A stretch of DNA of 13,385 nt from an uncultured Saprospiraceae bacterium (GTDB taxonomy: Bacteria; Bacteroidota; Bacteroidia; Chitinophagales; Saprospiraceae): positions 1 to 13,385 of the forward strand of contig CALGLS010000361.1 of assembly GCA_937959375.1 (NCBI GenBank), in the 5' to 3' direction. Numbering within the stretch: the stretch's first letter is position 1; the number at the start of each line of letters is the position of its first letter. The notes under the pieces were generated by a model that had not been told where the DNA came from, made no database searches, and saw nothing but the letters and a program-made list of their open reading frames with translations. The translations under genes were made by a program, and so were the position numbers. Positions 1-7,391 of this stretch are shown one piece after another.

Positions 1-1160
1 ATGACCTCGCCTCTAATCACTACAGAATTATTGGTAATGCCATATTCTCCAAGACTAACGTCAGCATCGTATGGACCAATAGCTTGGCTATACACAACGT
101 CTCCGCAAGGAGATAAAATTTCTAAGATTAATTCTTGGTCTTTAGGAATGAATCCTGCCACAATTCCTTCCGCATCACTATAGCCAGATCCGGTAGAAAT
201 GGCACCAGAGGTAGTGGTAATGTTTACTTGAACCCCTTGGATCGGTTCTCCTGATGCATCGTCAATAACTATCAAATCCATATACACTAAGCTGATAGGA
301 TCATCGCAATTCCAAAAGGAAAAATGACTTACATCACCCACATAAAATCCATCTATCAAGGTAGCCTTAGATTCTTCTACCCAAATTCCGTAGGTATCAT
401 TGAATGACCAAAGCGGAATTTCTGCAGGAGCAGCAGCTTCTAAACTGTTAGGAACATCAATATGCAACTCAGCTGTAGCGTCTTCTGCAATATTCAGTTT
501 TTGTCCAGTACTTCCACGTAGTTCTACACCTACCATTCCAAATGTTAGCAAACCGATTTCTTCATTTAAAAGGTTGACACCTTGCAGCGCACCGGGCATT
601 CGATTTAGTATGCTATTGTCATCTGGTGAAAGCCAGGCCGTTGCGACATCCACCGTTCCAGTATATGGTTCCTCGTTTGCATCTACGATACTGTTTGGTG
701 AAAATACAATAAATCCGCCATCGTCTTGAAGATTTATAGTACCTCCAGCAGTGCTTTCGAAAGTATTGTTATAAACAATAGGAATGAGTTGAATCTTGAT
801 TGTATTGGTACTACCATCTTGAGGGTAGAATCGTCGGCCAGTATCGAAGTAGCCATCTTTTTTGACATCGATGTAAGTACCTTTTTTATTCATTTCTACA
901 TTTTCGAATAGAAAAGAACCGTAGGTATCTGTATTTACTAAGGTGCTACCAAATTTTATAGTGGCGTTTGCTACAGCGGCTCCCGTTTCATCTATTACCG
1001 TTCCGAACACAGAACCAGTGACTAATTCTTCTGCAGGCTCGTAGCCATCTAAAAATTCAGGTACATGATTTTCTTCTTCAACTTTTAGATCATCCACTGA
1101 CTTACGGCAGCCAAAAGCGATTAAGACGACAAGTGATAATATATAGGACAGATTTTTCAT
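1..1160 (-). CDS. Lipoprotein with carboxypeptidase-regulatory-like domain, C-terminus cut by window edge
   Basis: The reading frame starts at the ATG at 1160 and stays open for 386 codons to the left edge, so the C-terminus is missing. The N-terminus (MKNLSYILSLVVLIAFGC) is a lipoprotein signal peptide with lipobox FGC and acylated Cys18. Residues about 47-128 look like a carboxypeptidase-regulatory-like beta-sandwich (GSVFGTVIDETGAAVANATI). Residues about 135-287 form a second conserved block: a glycine-rich start, a TGTVDVATAWLSP stretch, LPG-like MPGAL, then IPLWSFNDTYGIWVEE and a WNCD end. That pattern resembles extracellular repeats of FAM171/CILP-type proteins, from memory of the family only. 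A second Ig-like fold starts near residue 292 (DLIVIDDASGEPIQGVQV). It is probably an outer-membrane-anchored surface protein; no enzymatic residues are visible and the ligand is unknown. It is divergent from the gene at 1422. Confidence 0.85.
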   Translation of the reverse strand, partial: MKNLSYILSLVVLIAFGCRKSVDDLKVEEENHVPEFLDGYEPAEELVTGSVFGTVIDETGAAVANATIKFGSTLVNTDTYGSFLFENVEMNKKGTYIDVKKDGYFDTGRRFYPQDGSTNTIKIQLIPIVYNNTFESTAGGTINLQDDGGFIVFSPNSIVDANEEPYTGTVDVATAWLSPDDNSILNRMPGALQGVNLLNEEIGLLTFGMVGVELRGSTGQKLNIAEDATAELHIDVPNSLEAAAPAEIPLWSFNDTYGIWVEESKATLIDGFYVGDVSHFSFWNCDDPISLVYMDLIVIDDASGEPIQGVQVNITTTSGAISTGSGYSDAEGIVAGFIPKDQELILEILSPCGDVVYSQAIGPYDADVSLGEYGITNNSVVIRGEV

Positions 1161-1286
1161 TGTTTTATTTTTATAAAGTAATTAGTTCAGCGTAAAGTGA
1201 GGATATCCGTTGATAAGTAAATAGATGAGATGGGGAAAACGTTGCACGGATGCTAGAAAAAAAGTATTTTTTTTGATTTCGGTGAT

Positions 1287-1385
1287 GTTGGAGGTTGGGG
1301 GGTGGAAGGTTCACTCGGACGCGGGCTCTGCGTTAGTAGGAAACCTCCCACTTCCCAACTCCCACTTCCAACCTTGCACTCCACG
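1287..1385. repeat. Inverted-repeat element, copy 1 (GCGGGCTCT-GCGTTAG core)
   Basis: A purine-rich left arm (1287-1310, units such as GGTTGGGGGGTGGAAGGTT) faces a pyrimidine-rich right arm (1342-1376, repeated units like CTCCCACTTCC). The arms are imperfectly complementary, and the right arm is built from short near-tandem units. Between them lies a core at 1321-1347, beginning GCGGGCTCTGCGTTAG. The core matches 6101-6128 at about 24 of 28 positions, with a one-base gap. Both cores lead directly into an AAAC(C/T)TCC right arm, so the two sites are related copies of one element. Here the left half of the core hairpin seen at 6074-6093 is missing. Confidence 0.65.
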
Positions 1386-1409
1386 AGTCCAAATTTTCCC
1401 AAAATTCCT

Positions 1410-1417
1410 TATCTTAG
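1410..1417 (+). promoter_or_regulatory. Possible -7 element for the binding-protein-like gene
   Basis: TATCTTAG matches the Bacteroidota -7 consensus TAnnTTTG except at one position. It sits 4 bases before the ATG at 1422, which would make the transcript leaderless or nearly so. No TTG is visible at the -33 spacing, so the call is weak. Confidence 0.3.
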
Positions 1418-1421
1418 CCCC

Positions 1422-2285
1422 ATGAATAAAAACACCATAAGAATAGGAGGTGTGCCCGAACATTTTAACCTGCCTATTCATTTAGCTATAGAAGGAAAAG
1501 CCTTTGAATCAAGAGGAATTAATGTTGAATGGACGACATTTAGAGGAGGTACAGGGCAAATGACAAAAGCGCTTCGGGATGGAGAAATTGATCTTTGTAT
1601 TTTATTGACAGAGGGAATTATCACTGATATCGTAAATGGTAACCCTAGTAAAATTATTAGCGAGTATATCACAACTCCGCTGACTTGGGGGATTCATACT
1701 TCTGTGAAAAATTCACTAAAATATTATCAGGATATTTACGATAAAAACTATGCGATTAGTCGCTTTGGTTCTGGCTCGCATTTGATGGCAATCGTAGACG
1801 CCAATAGCAATGGGAAAAAGATTGAAAAGGAGCAGTTTAAAGTCATAAAAAATTTAGAAGGTGCCCTTGATTCTTTAGACAAATTAGAAACCGATGTTTT
1901 TTACTGGGAAAAATATACCACTAAGCCTTATGTCGATTCTGGCCAATTAAGAAGGGTAGGACAATACAAAACGCCTTGGCCCTGCTTCGTGATTGCTGCA
2001 ACAGATAAGATATTGGAAGAGCAACCTGAAAATGTGATTCGTGTTTTAAGAACCATTCATGATCGCTGTGATGCCTTCCAGCAAGATGAAACGAACTCTA
2101 TTCCATTGGTAAGTAAACGACATGACCTTGTTCTCGAAGATGTTGAACGTTGGTTTCACAGCACCGGATGGGCTATCCACGGTTGGGTTTCTGACAAAAT
2201 GCTAAAATCTGTTATCTTTCAATTGTATATGGCGGAGATTGTAGCGAAGGATGCTGTGATTCCTGAATTGATTTGGCGCCGGTAG
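1422..2285 (+). CDS. Cytosolic substrate-binding-protein-like (PBP2 fold, Ca3427/NMT1-like group)
   Basis: The 287-residue product starts at the ATG at 1422. The frame runs 40 codons further upstream, but that stretch is encoded by the inverted repeat at 1287-1385 and is proline- and serine-rich junk. The protein reads like a type-2 periplasmic binding protein: IRIGGVPEHFNLPIHLAIE (6-24), a GGTGQM loop (42-47), DGEIDLCILLTEG (53-65), ISRFGSGSHLMA (112-123) and TPWPCF (184-189). These match my memory of the Ca3427 family, patchily distributed bacterial-type binding proteins related to the NMT1/THI5 fold. There is no signal peptide or lipobox and no ABC permease or ATPase beside it, so it is probably a soluble cytosolic ligand-binding protein or enzyme of unknown ligand. 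The stop is followed after 8 bases by an inverted-repeat element. Confidence 0.8.
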   Translation: MNKNTIRIGGVPEHFNLPIHLAIEGKAFESRGINVEWTTFRGGTGQMTKALRDGEIDLCILLTEGIITDIVNGNPSKIISEYITTPLTWGIHTSVKNSLKYYQDIYDKNYAISRFGSGSHLMAIVDANSNGKKIEKEQFKVIKNLEGALDSLDKLETDVFYWEKYTTKPYVDSGQLRRVGQYKTPWPCFVIAATDKILEEQPENVIRVLRTIHDRCDAFQQDETNSIPLVSKRHDLVLEDVERWFHSTGWAIHGWVSDKMLKSVIFQLYMAEIVAKDAVIPELIWRR

Positions 2286-2293
2286 GGAGAAAG

Positions 2294-2588
2294 GTAAGGT
2301 TTGAAGGGTTGAAGGAGGTAAGGTTTGAAGGGCCCTTTAAACGTGTAGATACAATTGGGTATTCCACAAGGTATGTTTTAGTCAAAATCAAAGTGCCAAT
2401 CAAAATTTTCACTGCTAAGGTTAAATTAGGTAACATGATTGTCAGTAAGTTGTAAGAACTGCATTAATGGGCTTTTTAAATGAAATTTTGATTTTGATTT
2501 TCATCAAATGGTACATTTTTATACAACCCCAGTTCTCACGTACTACGCGCCCTTCAAACCCTCAAGCCTTCCCTCCTTCAAACCTTAC
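2294..2588. repeat. MITE-like 295-bp imperfect inverted repeat
   Basis: The terminal arms are 2294-2333 and 2549-2588. The left arm begins GTAAGGTTTGAAGG and ends GTTTGAAGGGC; the reverse complement of the right arm begins GTAAGGTTTGAAGG and ends GGTTTGAAGGGC. The pairing continues inward in degenerate form: ACGTGTAG near 2341 faces the reverse complement of CTCACGTAC near 2535, and GTCAAAATCAAAG near 2381 faces the reverse complement of GATTTTGATTTTCATC near 2490. The whole stretch is therefore one long, decayed hairpin with no coding capacity. It lies 8 bases after a stop codon. I could not identify a flanking target-site duplication. Confidence 0.6.
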
Positions 2589-2722
2589 ATCCGTCCATTC
2601 TGAATAAGCAATCAAACTAAAATCAGGTAAATTCCATCACAAAGCTTCTTAATCTAATTCCTCCTGTCCTACAAAAGTCATTTAAAACCAACTTCTCCTT
2701 CCTCCTTCTCGTTTACTTACCG

Positions 2723-2730
2723 TATCTTTC
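2723..2730 (+). promoter_or_regulatory. Possible -7 element for the M4 peptidase gene
   Basis: TATCTTTC differs from TAnnTTTG only at the last base. It lies 36 bases before the ATG, which would give a leader of about 30 bases. No clear -33 TTG is seen at the expected spacing. Confidence 0.3.
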
Positions 2731-2766
2731 AGATTCGAAACAACTAGTAAACTATTAAAATCGGAC

Positions 2767-5700
2767 ATGAAGAATCTTAACTTATTCCTTTCTGGCTCAT
2801 TGAGTCTTTTATTCCTTTATTTAGGCTTTCAATTTATAAGCAATACAGCAGTTGCTCCGCCGGTCAATGGTGATCTACCTTACTACCAAATTGGCGAAGG
2901 TCAGTGGTATAAAGCAAAAGCAAATGCACATCTAACTTCCAATCAATTACTGGCTCAGTACAGTAGAAATCTCGGGCTTGGTGTCAATGATCGTTGGGTA
3001 CCACTACGTTCTGACACAGATGAAATTGGAATGACGCATCATCGTTTTCAAATGCATCACGATGGGGTTCCTGTCAGCGCTGCAGAACTGATTATTCATG
3101 AACAAAATGGTTTCGTGAAATCTTTTAATGGACGATGGGTCGAAAACTTAGAAGTAGCTGGATCTGTAGCCTTGTCAAAATCTGAAGCCATCGACCTAGC
3201 TTTAGCAGCGACACCAGCTGATCAATATATTTGGGATAACCCAAGTGCGGAATCGCTACACAAGCATGCACATCATGATCATGAAGCAACCTTCTTTCCA
3301 GATCCTGAATTGGTTTATTACAATCCCAGTTACAATCAAGATCGTGAAGCCTATAAATTAGCGTACAGCATGATTATCACTGCAGACGAACCTATCTTTC
3401 GTAAGCAAGTTGTTATTGATGCAAGTACCGGAGCTGTACTTCACCAGTTTGATGTGATGTGTACGACCAATGTACCTGCTACAGCAGAAACGAAGTATCA
3501 CGGTACTGTTACCATTATGACTGATTCGATCGCACCTGATTCGTTCATCCTTAGAGAAACAACTAGAGGATACGGAATTGAAACATACAACGATAATAAT
3601 CCAAACGGAGATATTATCATTACAGGAAATGGAACAGAAGTAAACGCAGCTATTTTTTCTGATTCAGATAATTATTGGAACACCGTAAACGCTGCGCAAG
3701 ACGAAGTTGCTAACGATGCACATTATAGTGCGCAGGTAACCTTTGACTTGTTTGATCAGGAGTTTAATTATGTTGGGATAGATGGGGATAGCATGGCGCT
3801 GATTAATATCGTTCACGTTGGTAATGGAATGGTCAACGCCTTTTGGAATGGCAGTTGGGCAAGTTACGGAGATGGTAGTGGCACCTGGTCACCGTTGACA
3901 TCCTTAGATGTAGTTGGACATGAATTCACACATGGTATTACTGGAAATACAGCAGGCCTTATTTACATGAATGAATCTGGAGCACTCAACGAATCCTTTA
4001 GTGATATCTTTGGAACAATGGTTGAATTTAGAGGTGATCCAAACACAGCTGATTACTTAATCGGTGAAGATTTTGATGGCGCAAGTGATGGTTTTAGAAA
4101 TATGTTAGATCCAAACGCAGATGATAATCCTGACACCTACCGTGGTGACTATTGGGAATTTGGAGCATTTGACAACGGAGGTGTTCACATCAATAGTGGG
4201 GTGCAAAATTATTGGTTCTATTTACTTTCAGAAGGTGGTTCTGGTACCAATGATGATAATTTTAATTACAATGTAATGCCTTTGGGGCAAGATACAGCTG
4301 GACTAATTGCTTTCCGTAATTTGAGATATTACTTAACGCAATCTTCTCAATTTATTGATGCTCGTAGAGGTTCGGTTTTAGCTGCTGAAGATTTATTTGG
4401 AGAGTGTTCTTTCCAATCAGAACAAACAAAAAATGCTTGGCGTGCAGTCGGTGTTGGAAACTTGACAGATGACAACGATTTTGAAATGCTACGAATTATT
4501 GATCCTGTTGGCTTAACCTGCGGATTAAGTTCAAATGAATATCCAACCATAGAGTTTACCTACAAAGGATGTCAGGTGCCATTATTCGCTGGAACTGAAA
4601 TTCCGATTGCGATTCAAGTAAACGCAGGGCCAATTTTCATGGATACTATTTTGTTGAGTAATACCTTAGTAGGTGGTGATACAATCACTTATACTTTTAC
4701 AAATCCAGTAAATGGTTTACAAGCAATTGGAGATCATGAACTTAATGCTTGGATGGCTTATGAGACAGATCCAAATGAGGGTAACAATCTTGTTTCCATT
4801 ATTGTGTCAAACGTTTTCTTTCAAAATACAGACTTTACGCCAACTGAAATGGTGCAACCAATTTCTAATTGCTTTATGGGATCTGTAAATGTGGAAATAG
4901 AAACAACATTTTTAGGTTGTGATTCGATAGGTGCAGGAGAAGAAATTCAAGTTTACTATACGGCCGATGGTGTCAACGTGGTGAATGAAAGTACCACTTT
5001 AGCGCAAACGTATTATCGTGACGATGTCTTTAGTTATGAATTTACAACGCCATTAGATCAGTCCAATGCACTTGGTTTGAGCGATGTGCAAGCTTGGGTA
5101 AAGTATTCACCTGACTTTGTTGATGCAAATGATTCAATTAGTGTGGAGGTGATAAATCCACAGCATATGAAATTTAATAACGTCGTAACTTTCGAGGCAG
5201 GTGAGGCTTCAAAAGATTCTTTTTACTTGTACCATACGCAGTATACCGAAGGCTTCATTTCTGACCTGTCAGAATTTACAGGAAATTACGGTTATCGAAT
5301 GCAAGGTGGAGATGTTTTAGAAGCTTGGGAATCGGGTATATTGGTTAGACCTGATAGTTTCAATGTATGGAATGTCAATGAAGAATTGTCTACCAAATTG
5401 TGCCATTGCGTAGATGGTACGAACATGACGGAAATAGAATTAAGTTTTGATTTGCGTCAGCGATACAGTTACTTCTTTTTGGCTAATATTGGAGAAGATG
5501 TAAAGATGTCAAGTTCCTTCAGGGTTTTGGTAGAAAATAATCAAATCAGCGGTTCCTTTTTTCCAGTGACACATATTTTTGAGCCTTGGCAACATTTGAT
5601 TTATGATGTTTCTGATTATGCTGGAACTAAGTTTGAAGTTTGTTTTGAAACAAGAAATTTCACAAACCCTGAGACCTCAGATGTTGGTGATTATGCCCAG

Positions 5701-6009
5701 ATTGATAATGTATTGATTTCTGGTGTTGGAGTTTCTGCCGATGAAGTGAATGCCAATGTTTTTGAAATGGAGCTTTCGCCAAATCCAAATACAGGTCTTC
5801 TAAATATTGTTTTTCAAAATGAAGTTGCTGAAAAATGCCTAATCGAAATTTATGACGTACACGGTCGTATACTTGAACAAAGAAAAGTGCAAAGTCACGC
5901 TGGACAGAATACTTTACAAATAGATATAAATGCTTTTAGTCAAGGGCTTTATTTTGTGAAGATGAGTAGTGGTGATAAGGTGCAGGTGGAATCTGTTGTT
6001 CGATTGTAG
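2767..6009 (+). CDS. Secreted M4 (thermolysin-like) metallopeptidase with T9SS type-A sorting domain
   Basis: A 1080-residue zinc endopeptidase, predicted to be exported by Sec and then by T9SS. A signal peptide covers about residues 1-30. An FTP/PepSY-type propeptide follows to about 235 (YQIGEGQWYKAKANAHL onward). The catalytic domain (about 240-570) has every expected residue: HEFTH at 385-389 (ligands His385 and His389, general base Glu386), zinc ligand Glu409 in NESFSD exactly 24 residues after His385 as in thermolysin, Tyr400, and His474 in GGVHINSG equivalent to thermolysin His231. After it come two CARDB/Ig-like repeats (about 585-795), a MAM/jelly-roll-like domain (about 800-990) and a T9SS tail from about 1003 (LSPNPNTG...GLYFVKM). 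A His cluster, HKHAHHDH (165-172), lies in the propeptide. The start is fixed by the signal peptide. The enzyme probably degrades extracellular protein for nutrition. Confidence 0.95.
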   Translation: MKNLNLFLSGSLSLLFLYLGFQFISNTAVAPPVNGDLPYYQIGEGQWYKAKANAHLTSNQLLAQYSRNLGLGVNDRWVPLRSDTDEIGMTHHRFQMHHDGVPVSAAELIIHEQNGFVKSFNGRWVENLEVAGSVALSKSEAIDLALAATPADQYIWDNPSAESLHKHAHHDHEATFFPDPELVYYNPSYNQDREAYKLAYSMIITADEPIFRKQVVIDASTGAVLHQFDVMCTTNVPATAETKYHGTVTIMTDSIAPDSFILRETTRGYGIETYNDNNPNGDIIITGNGTEVNAAIFSDSDNYWNTVNAAQDEVANDAHYSAQVTFDLFDQEFNYVGIDGDSMALINIVHVGNGMVNAFWNGSWASYGDGSGTWSPLTSLDVVGHEFTHGITGNTAGLIYMNESGALNESFSDIFGTMVEFRGDPNTADYLIGEDFDGASDGFRNMLDPNADDNPDTYRGDYWEFGAFDNGGVHINSGVQNYWFYLLSEGGSGTNDDNFNYNVMPLGQDTAGLIAFRNLRYYLTQSSQFIDARRGSVLAAEDLFGECSFQSEQTKNAWRAVGVGNLTDDNDFEMLRIIDPVGLTCGLSSNEYPTIEFTYKGCQVPLFAGTEIPIAIQVNAGPIFMDTILLSNTLVGGDTITYTFTNPVNGLQAIGDHELNAWMAYETDPNEGNNLVSIIVSNVFFQNTDFTPTEMVQPISNCFMGSVNVEIETTFLGCDSIGAGEEIQVYYTADGVNVVNESTTLAQTYYRDDVFSYEFTTPLDQSNALGLSDVQAWVKYSPDFVDANDSISVEVINPQHMKFNNVVTFEAGEASKDSFYLYHTQYTEGFISDLSEFTGNYGYRMQGGDVLEAWESGILVRPDSFNVWNVNEELSTKLCHCVDGTNMTEIELSFDLRQRYSYFFLANIGEDVKMSSSFRVLVENNQISGSFFPVTHIFEPWQHLIYDVSDYAGTKFEVCFETRNFTNPETSDVGDYAQIDNVLISGVGVSADEVNANVFEMELSPNPNTGLLNIVFQNEVAEKCLIEIYDVHGRILEQRKVQSHAGQNTLQIDINAFSQGLYFVKMSSGDKVQVESVVRL

Positions 6010-6017
6010 TTTTTGAG

Positions 6018-6157
6018 ACGGAAGATTGAAGTCCGAAGACGGAAGACCGAAGTCCGAAGTTTCCCGTAATATGGAGAGCCCGCTAACGTAAAGTACGTTA
6101 GCGGGCTCTCGCGTTAGAAGAAAACTTCCGTCTTCGGACTTCGGTCTTCCGACTTCC
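6018..6157. repeat. Inverted-repeat element, copy 2, with perfect 17-bp inner hairpin
   Basis: This element fills the gap between two convergent genes. The inner part is a perfect 17-bp hairpin: 6074-6090 (GAGAGCCCGCTAACGTA) pairs with 6094-6110, with loop AAG. The outer arms (about 6018-6060 and 6122-6157) are built from permuted short units such as GGAAGACCGAAGTCCGAAG, and each arm contains more than one near-copy. The core at 6101-6128 is shared with the element at 1287-1385. No U-run follows the hairpin on either strand, so it is not a standard intrinsic terminator, though it could still end transcription from both sides. Confidence 0.8.
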
Positions 6158-6159
6158 TC

Positions 6160-6870
6160 CTACCTATAAGTCACCAACTTAAACCCCTCCACCGCAAGAC
6201 TTTCTAAAGAAGAAACCTGCAAGAAGTAAGTGCCTGCTGGCAAACGTTCCAAATTAAACGGAAGTTTTTGAGGACCTTTGCTTACTCTGAATTTTTGTTT
6301 GTGAGCGACCTTACCACTAATGTCGTACACCAGTATTTCAAGCTGATCATCACGTTCAAAGGTTTTTTCATAATAAACATAGTTGGTAAAAATACTTGGA
6401 TAAACACGAGCGGATTCCTCTTGCTCTTGATCAATGATGACCATTTTGCTATAAGCATAGGACCCATCTAGATCTACCATTTTAAGTCGATAATAATCGC
6501 GAGACATGGAAGGTGCTTCATCGGTGAAACTGTAGGTCGTTGACAAATTCGTATTACCATTCGCTAGTATCTCACCAATAAAATTGAAGGTCTGACCATC
6601 TCTAGATCGCTCCAACTCAAAGTGAGAAGCATCAATTTCAGAAGCTGTTTCCCATTCCAATAAATTCCGTCCTTCAAGTCGCTTTCCGGTGAAATATAAT
6701 AACTCAACCGGCAAGGCATAATCACAAACGTTTAGATAAAAAGTCGCATACTTATCTGTGCAAACTTCCACAGACCAAATACCTTCAATTGGGTCTTCAT
6801 TTGTCAGTACGAGTGGGGGAGCAGCTGCAGTTGAATACACAGTTTGTGTTGTGTAGTCATCTAAAAACAC
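6160..6870 (-). CDS. T9SS type-A sorting domain protein, apparently N-terminally truncated
   Basis: The product has 236 residues if it starts at the GTG at 6870. Residues 53-145 are the linker domain common in Bacteroidota secreted proteins (LPVELLYFTGKRLEGRNLLEW, then FELERSRDGQTF and YYRLKMVDLDG). Residues about 155-236 are a T9SS sorting domain (VYPSIFTNYVY, EILVYDISGKV, LPAGTYFLQVSS). A protein with this tail needs a Sec signal peptide, and none is present. The frame stays open upstream to a TAG near 6934, but contains no ATG or TTG, and its upstream part runs into the inverted repeat at 6906-7079. The likely reading is a 3' gene remnant whose signal peptide and functional domain were lost. 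A gene translated from GTG with an atypical N-terminus is less likely. Confidence 0.6.
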   Translation of the reverse strand: MFLDDYTTQTVYSTAAAPPLVLTNEDPIEGIWSVEVCTDKYATFYLNVCDYALPVELLYFTGKRLEGRNLLEWETASEIDASHFELERSRDGQTFNFIGEILANGNTNLSTTYSFTDEAPSMSRDYYRLKMVDLDGSYAYSKMVIIDQEQEESARVYPSIFTNYVYYEKTFERDDQLEILVYDISGKVAHKQKFRVSKGPQKLPFNLERLPAGTYFLQVSSLESLAVEGFKLVTYR

Positions 6871-7103
6871 AAAACGCTTTGCTGAGAGCGAAGAGGAAGT
6901 AAGGTAAAGAAGTTGTTTGAAGTCAAAACCTGGCTATGTTGAAAGCAGGTGTAAAAGTTGTCGAAAATCGTGCTTTCTAATCTAGCACCTCCTTCGCAGG
7001 TAAACTTTTAGATCCTGCCTAGCGGCTCGACAGGTTTCAACTTTTGCTGTTTTATATTTAGACTTTAAACAACTTCTTTGTTTCAACTACCAAAATCAAT
7101 TCA
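6871..7103. other. Intergenic region dominated by an inverted repeat
   Basis: Between the thiamine-binding-protein stop and the GTG of the truncated T9SS gene, most of the sequence is the inverted repeat at 6906-7079. No full gene start, signal peptide or convincing promoter is seen on either strand. Confidence 0.5.
6906..7079. repeat. 174-bp imperfect inverted repeat with GAAGTTGTTTAAA-type ends
   Basis: The outermost 19 bases pair with a single mismatch: AAAGAAGTTGTTTGAAGTC (6906-6924) against GACTTTAAACAACTTCTTT (7061-7079). Complementarity continues weakly inward (AAACCTG near 6927 against CAGGTTT near 7031). A small central hairpin, GTGCT/AGCAC, lies near 6969-6988. The element starts 25 bases after the thiamine-binding-protein stop in the minus direction and ends within the open frame upstream of the truncated T9SS gene. 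Its end motif recurs at 10477-10524 and 11405-11418. Confidence 0.6.
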
Positions 7104-7388
7104 TTAAGTCCATCGTTGGATTTTATCCTCAAAAGAAGCATCCTTGTTTTTGTGCAAATGAAGTTGCATGTTTAGGATCAATTCATTAGCTCCTGCCTCA
7201 AAGCAAGTCTTTCGAATTTGATCGACTAAATTCATTAAGACATCTAACTCGCCTTCCAAACTAGTGGAGAATGGACCTACGATGTGTTTGATTCCAGATT
7301 TTTTGATAAGTAATAGCGCTTGGTCAATCACACCATAAGCATTTTCTTGATTGATAGGTATTACTTGTAAAGAAAGGTTGGCTAACAT
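7104..7388 (-). CDS. Thiamine-binding protein, MTH1187/YkoF-like (UPF0045) family
   Basis: The 94-residue product matches the small MTH1187 family at full length. It has an N-terminal beta strand (LANLSLQVIPIN), a conserved VGPFSTSLEGELDVLM segment (38-53), a C-terminal strand (LILNMQLHLHKN) and the closing FEDKIQRW. Family members are cytosolic ferredoxin-like-fold proteins that bind thiamine or related pyrimidines, usually as tetramers; a thiamine sequestration or sensing role is assumed rather than proven. The ATG lies 3 bases after the stop of the IgGFc-domain gene, so the two are almost certainly co-transcribed. That pairing is odd, since the upstream product is a secreted surface protein. 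No thi genes are nearby. Confidence 0.88.
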   Translation of the reverse strand: MLANLSLQVIPINQENAYGVIDQALLLIKKSGIKHIVGPFSTSLEGELDVLMNLVDQIRKTCFEAGANELILNMQLHLHKNKDASFEDKIQRWT

Positions 7389-7391
7389 GTT

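Larger units (their letters stand above)
1161..1421. other. Divergent intergenic region with an inverted-repeat element
   Basis: This gap separates two divergent starts. Its right half is occupied by the inverted repeat at 1287-1385. The part next to the lipoprotein start is AT-rich, without a convincing TAnnTTTG element or Shine-Dalgarno sequence. Open frames here are made of the repeat and are not credible genes. Confidence 0.6.
2286..2766. other. Gene-free gap with a MITE-like element and the peptidase leader
   Basis: This 480-base gap has no credible gene. Its first 300 bases are the inverted-repeat element at 2294-2588. The rest (2589-2766) is pyrimidine-rich (CTTCTCCTTCCTCCTTCTC near 2691-2710) and leads into the metallopeptidase, with a possible -7 element at 2723. 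Confidence 0.6.

Noticed and set aside
400..729. Plus-strand frame of about 109 codons
   Set aside because: It is antisense to the lipoprotein gene at 1-1160, serine/proline-rich and without family resemblance.
1302..1421. Forty-codon upstream extension of the binding-protein-like gene
   Set aside because: It is encoded by the inverted repeat at 1287-1385, has low-complexity content, and the family start IRIGGVPEHF follows the ATG at 1422.
6018..6157. Intrinsic terminator
   Set aside because: The hairpin is strong but no U-run follows on either strand, so it is reported as a repeat; termination remains possible.
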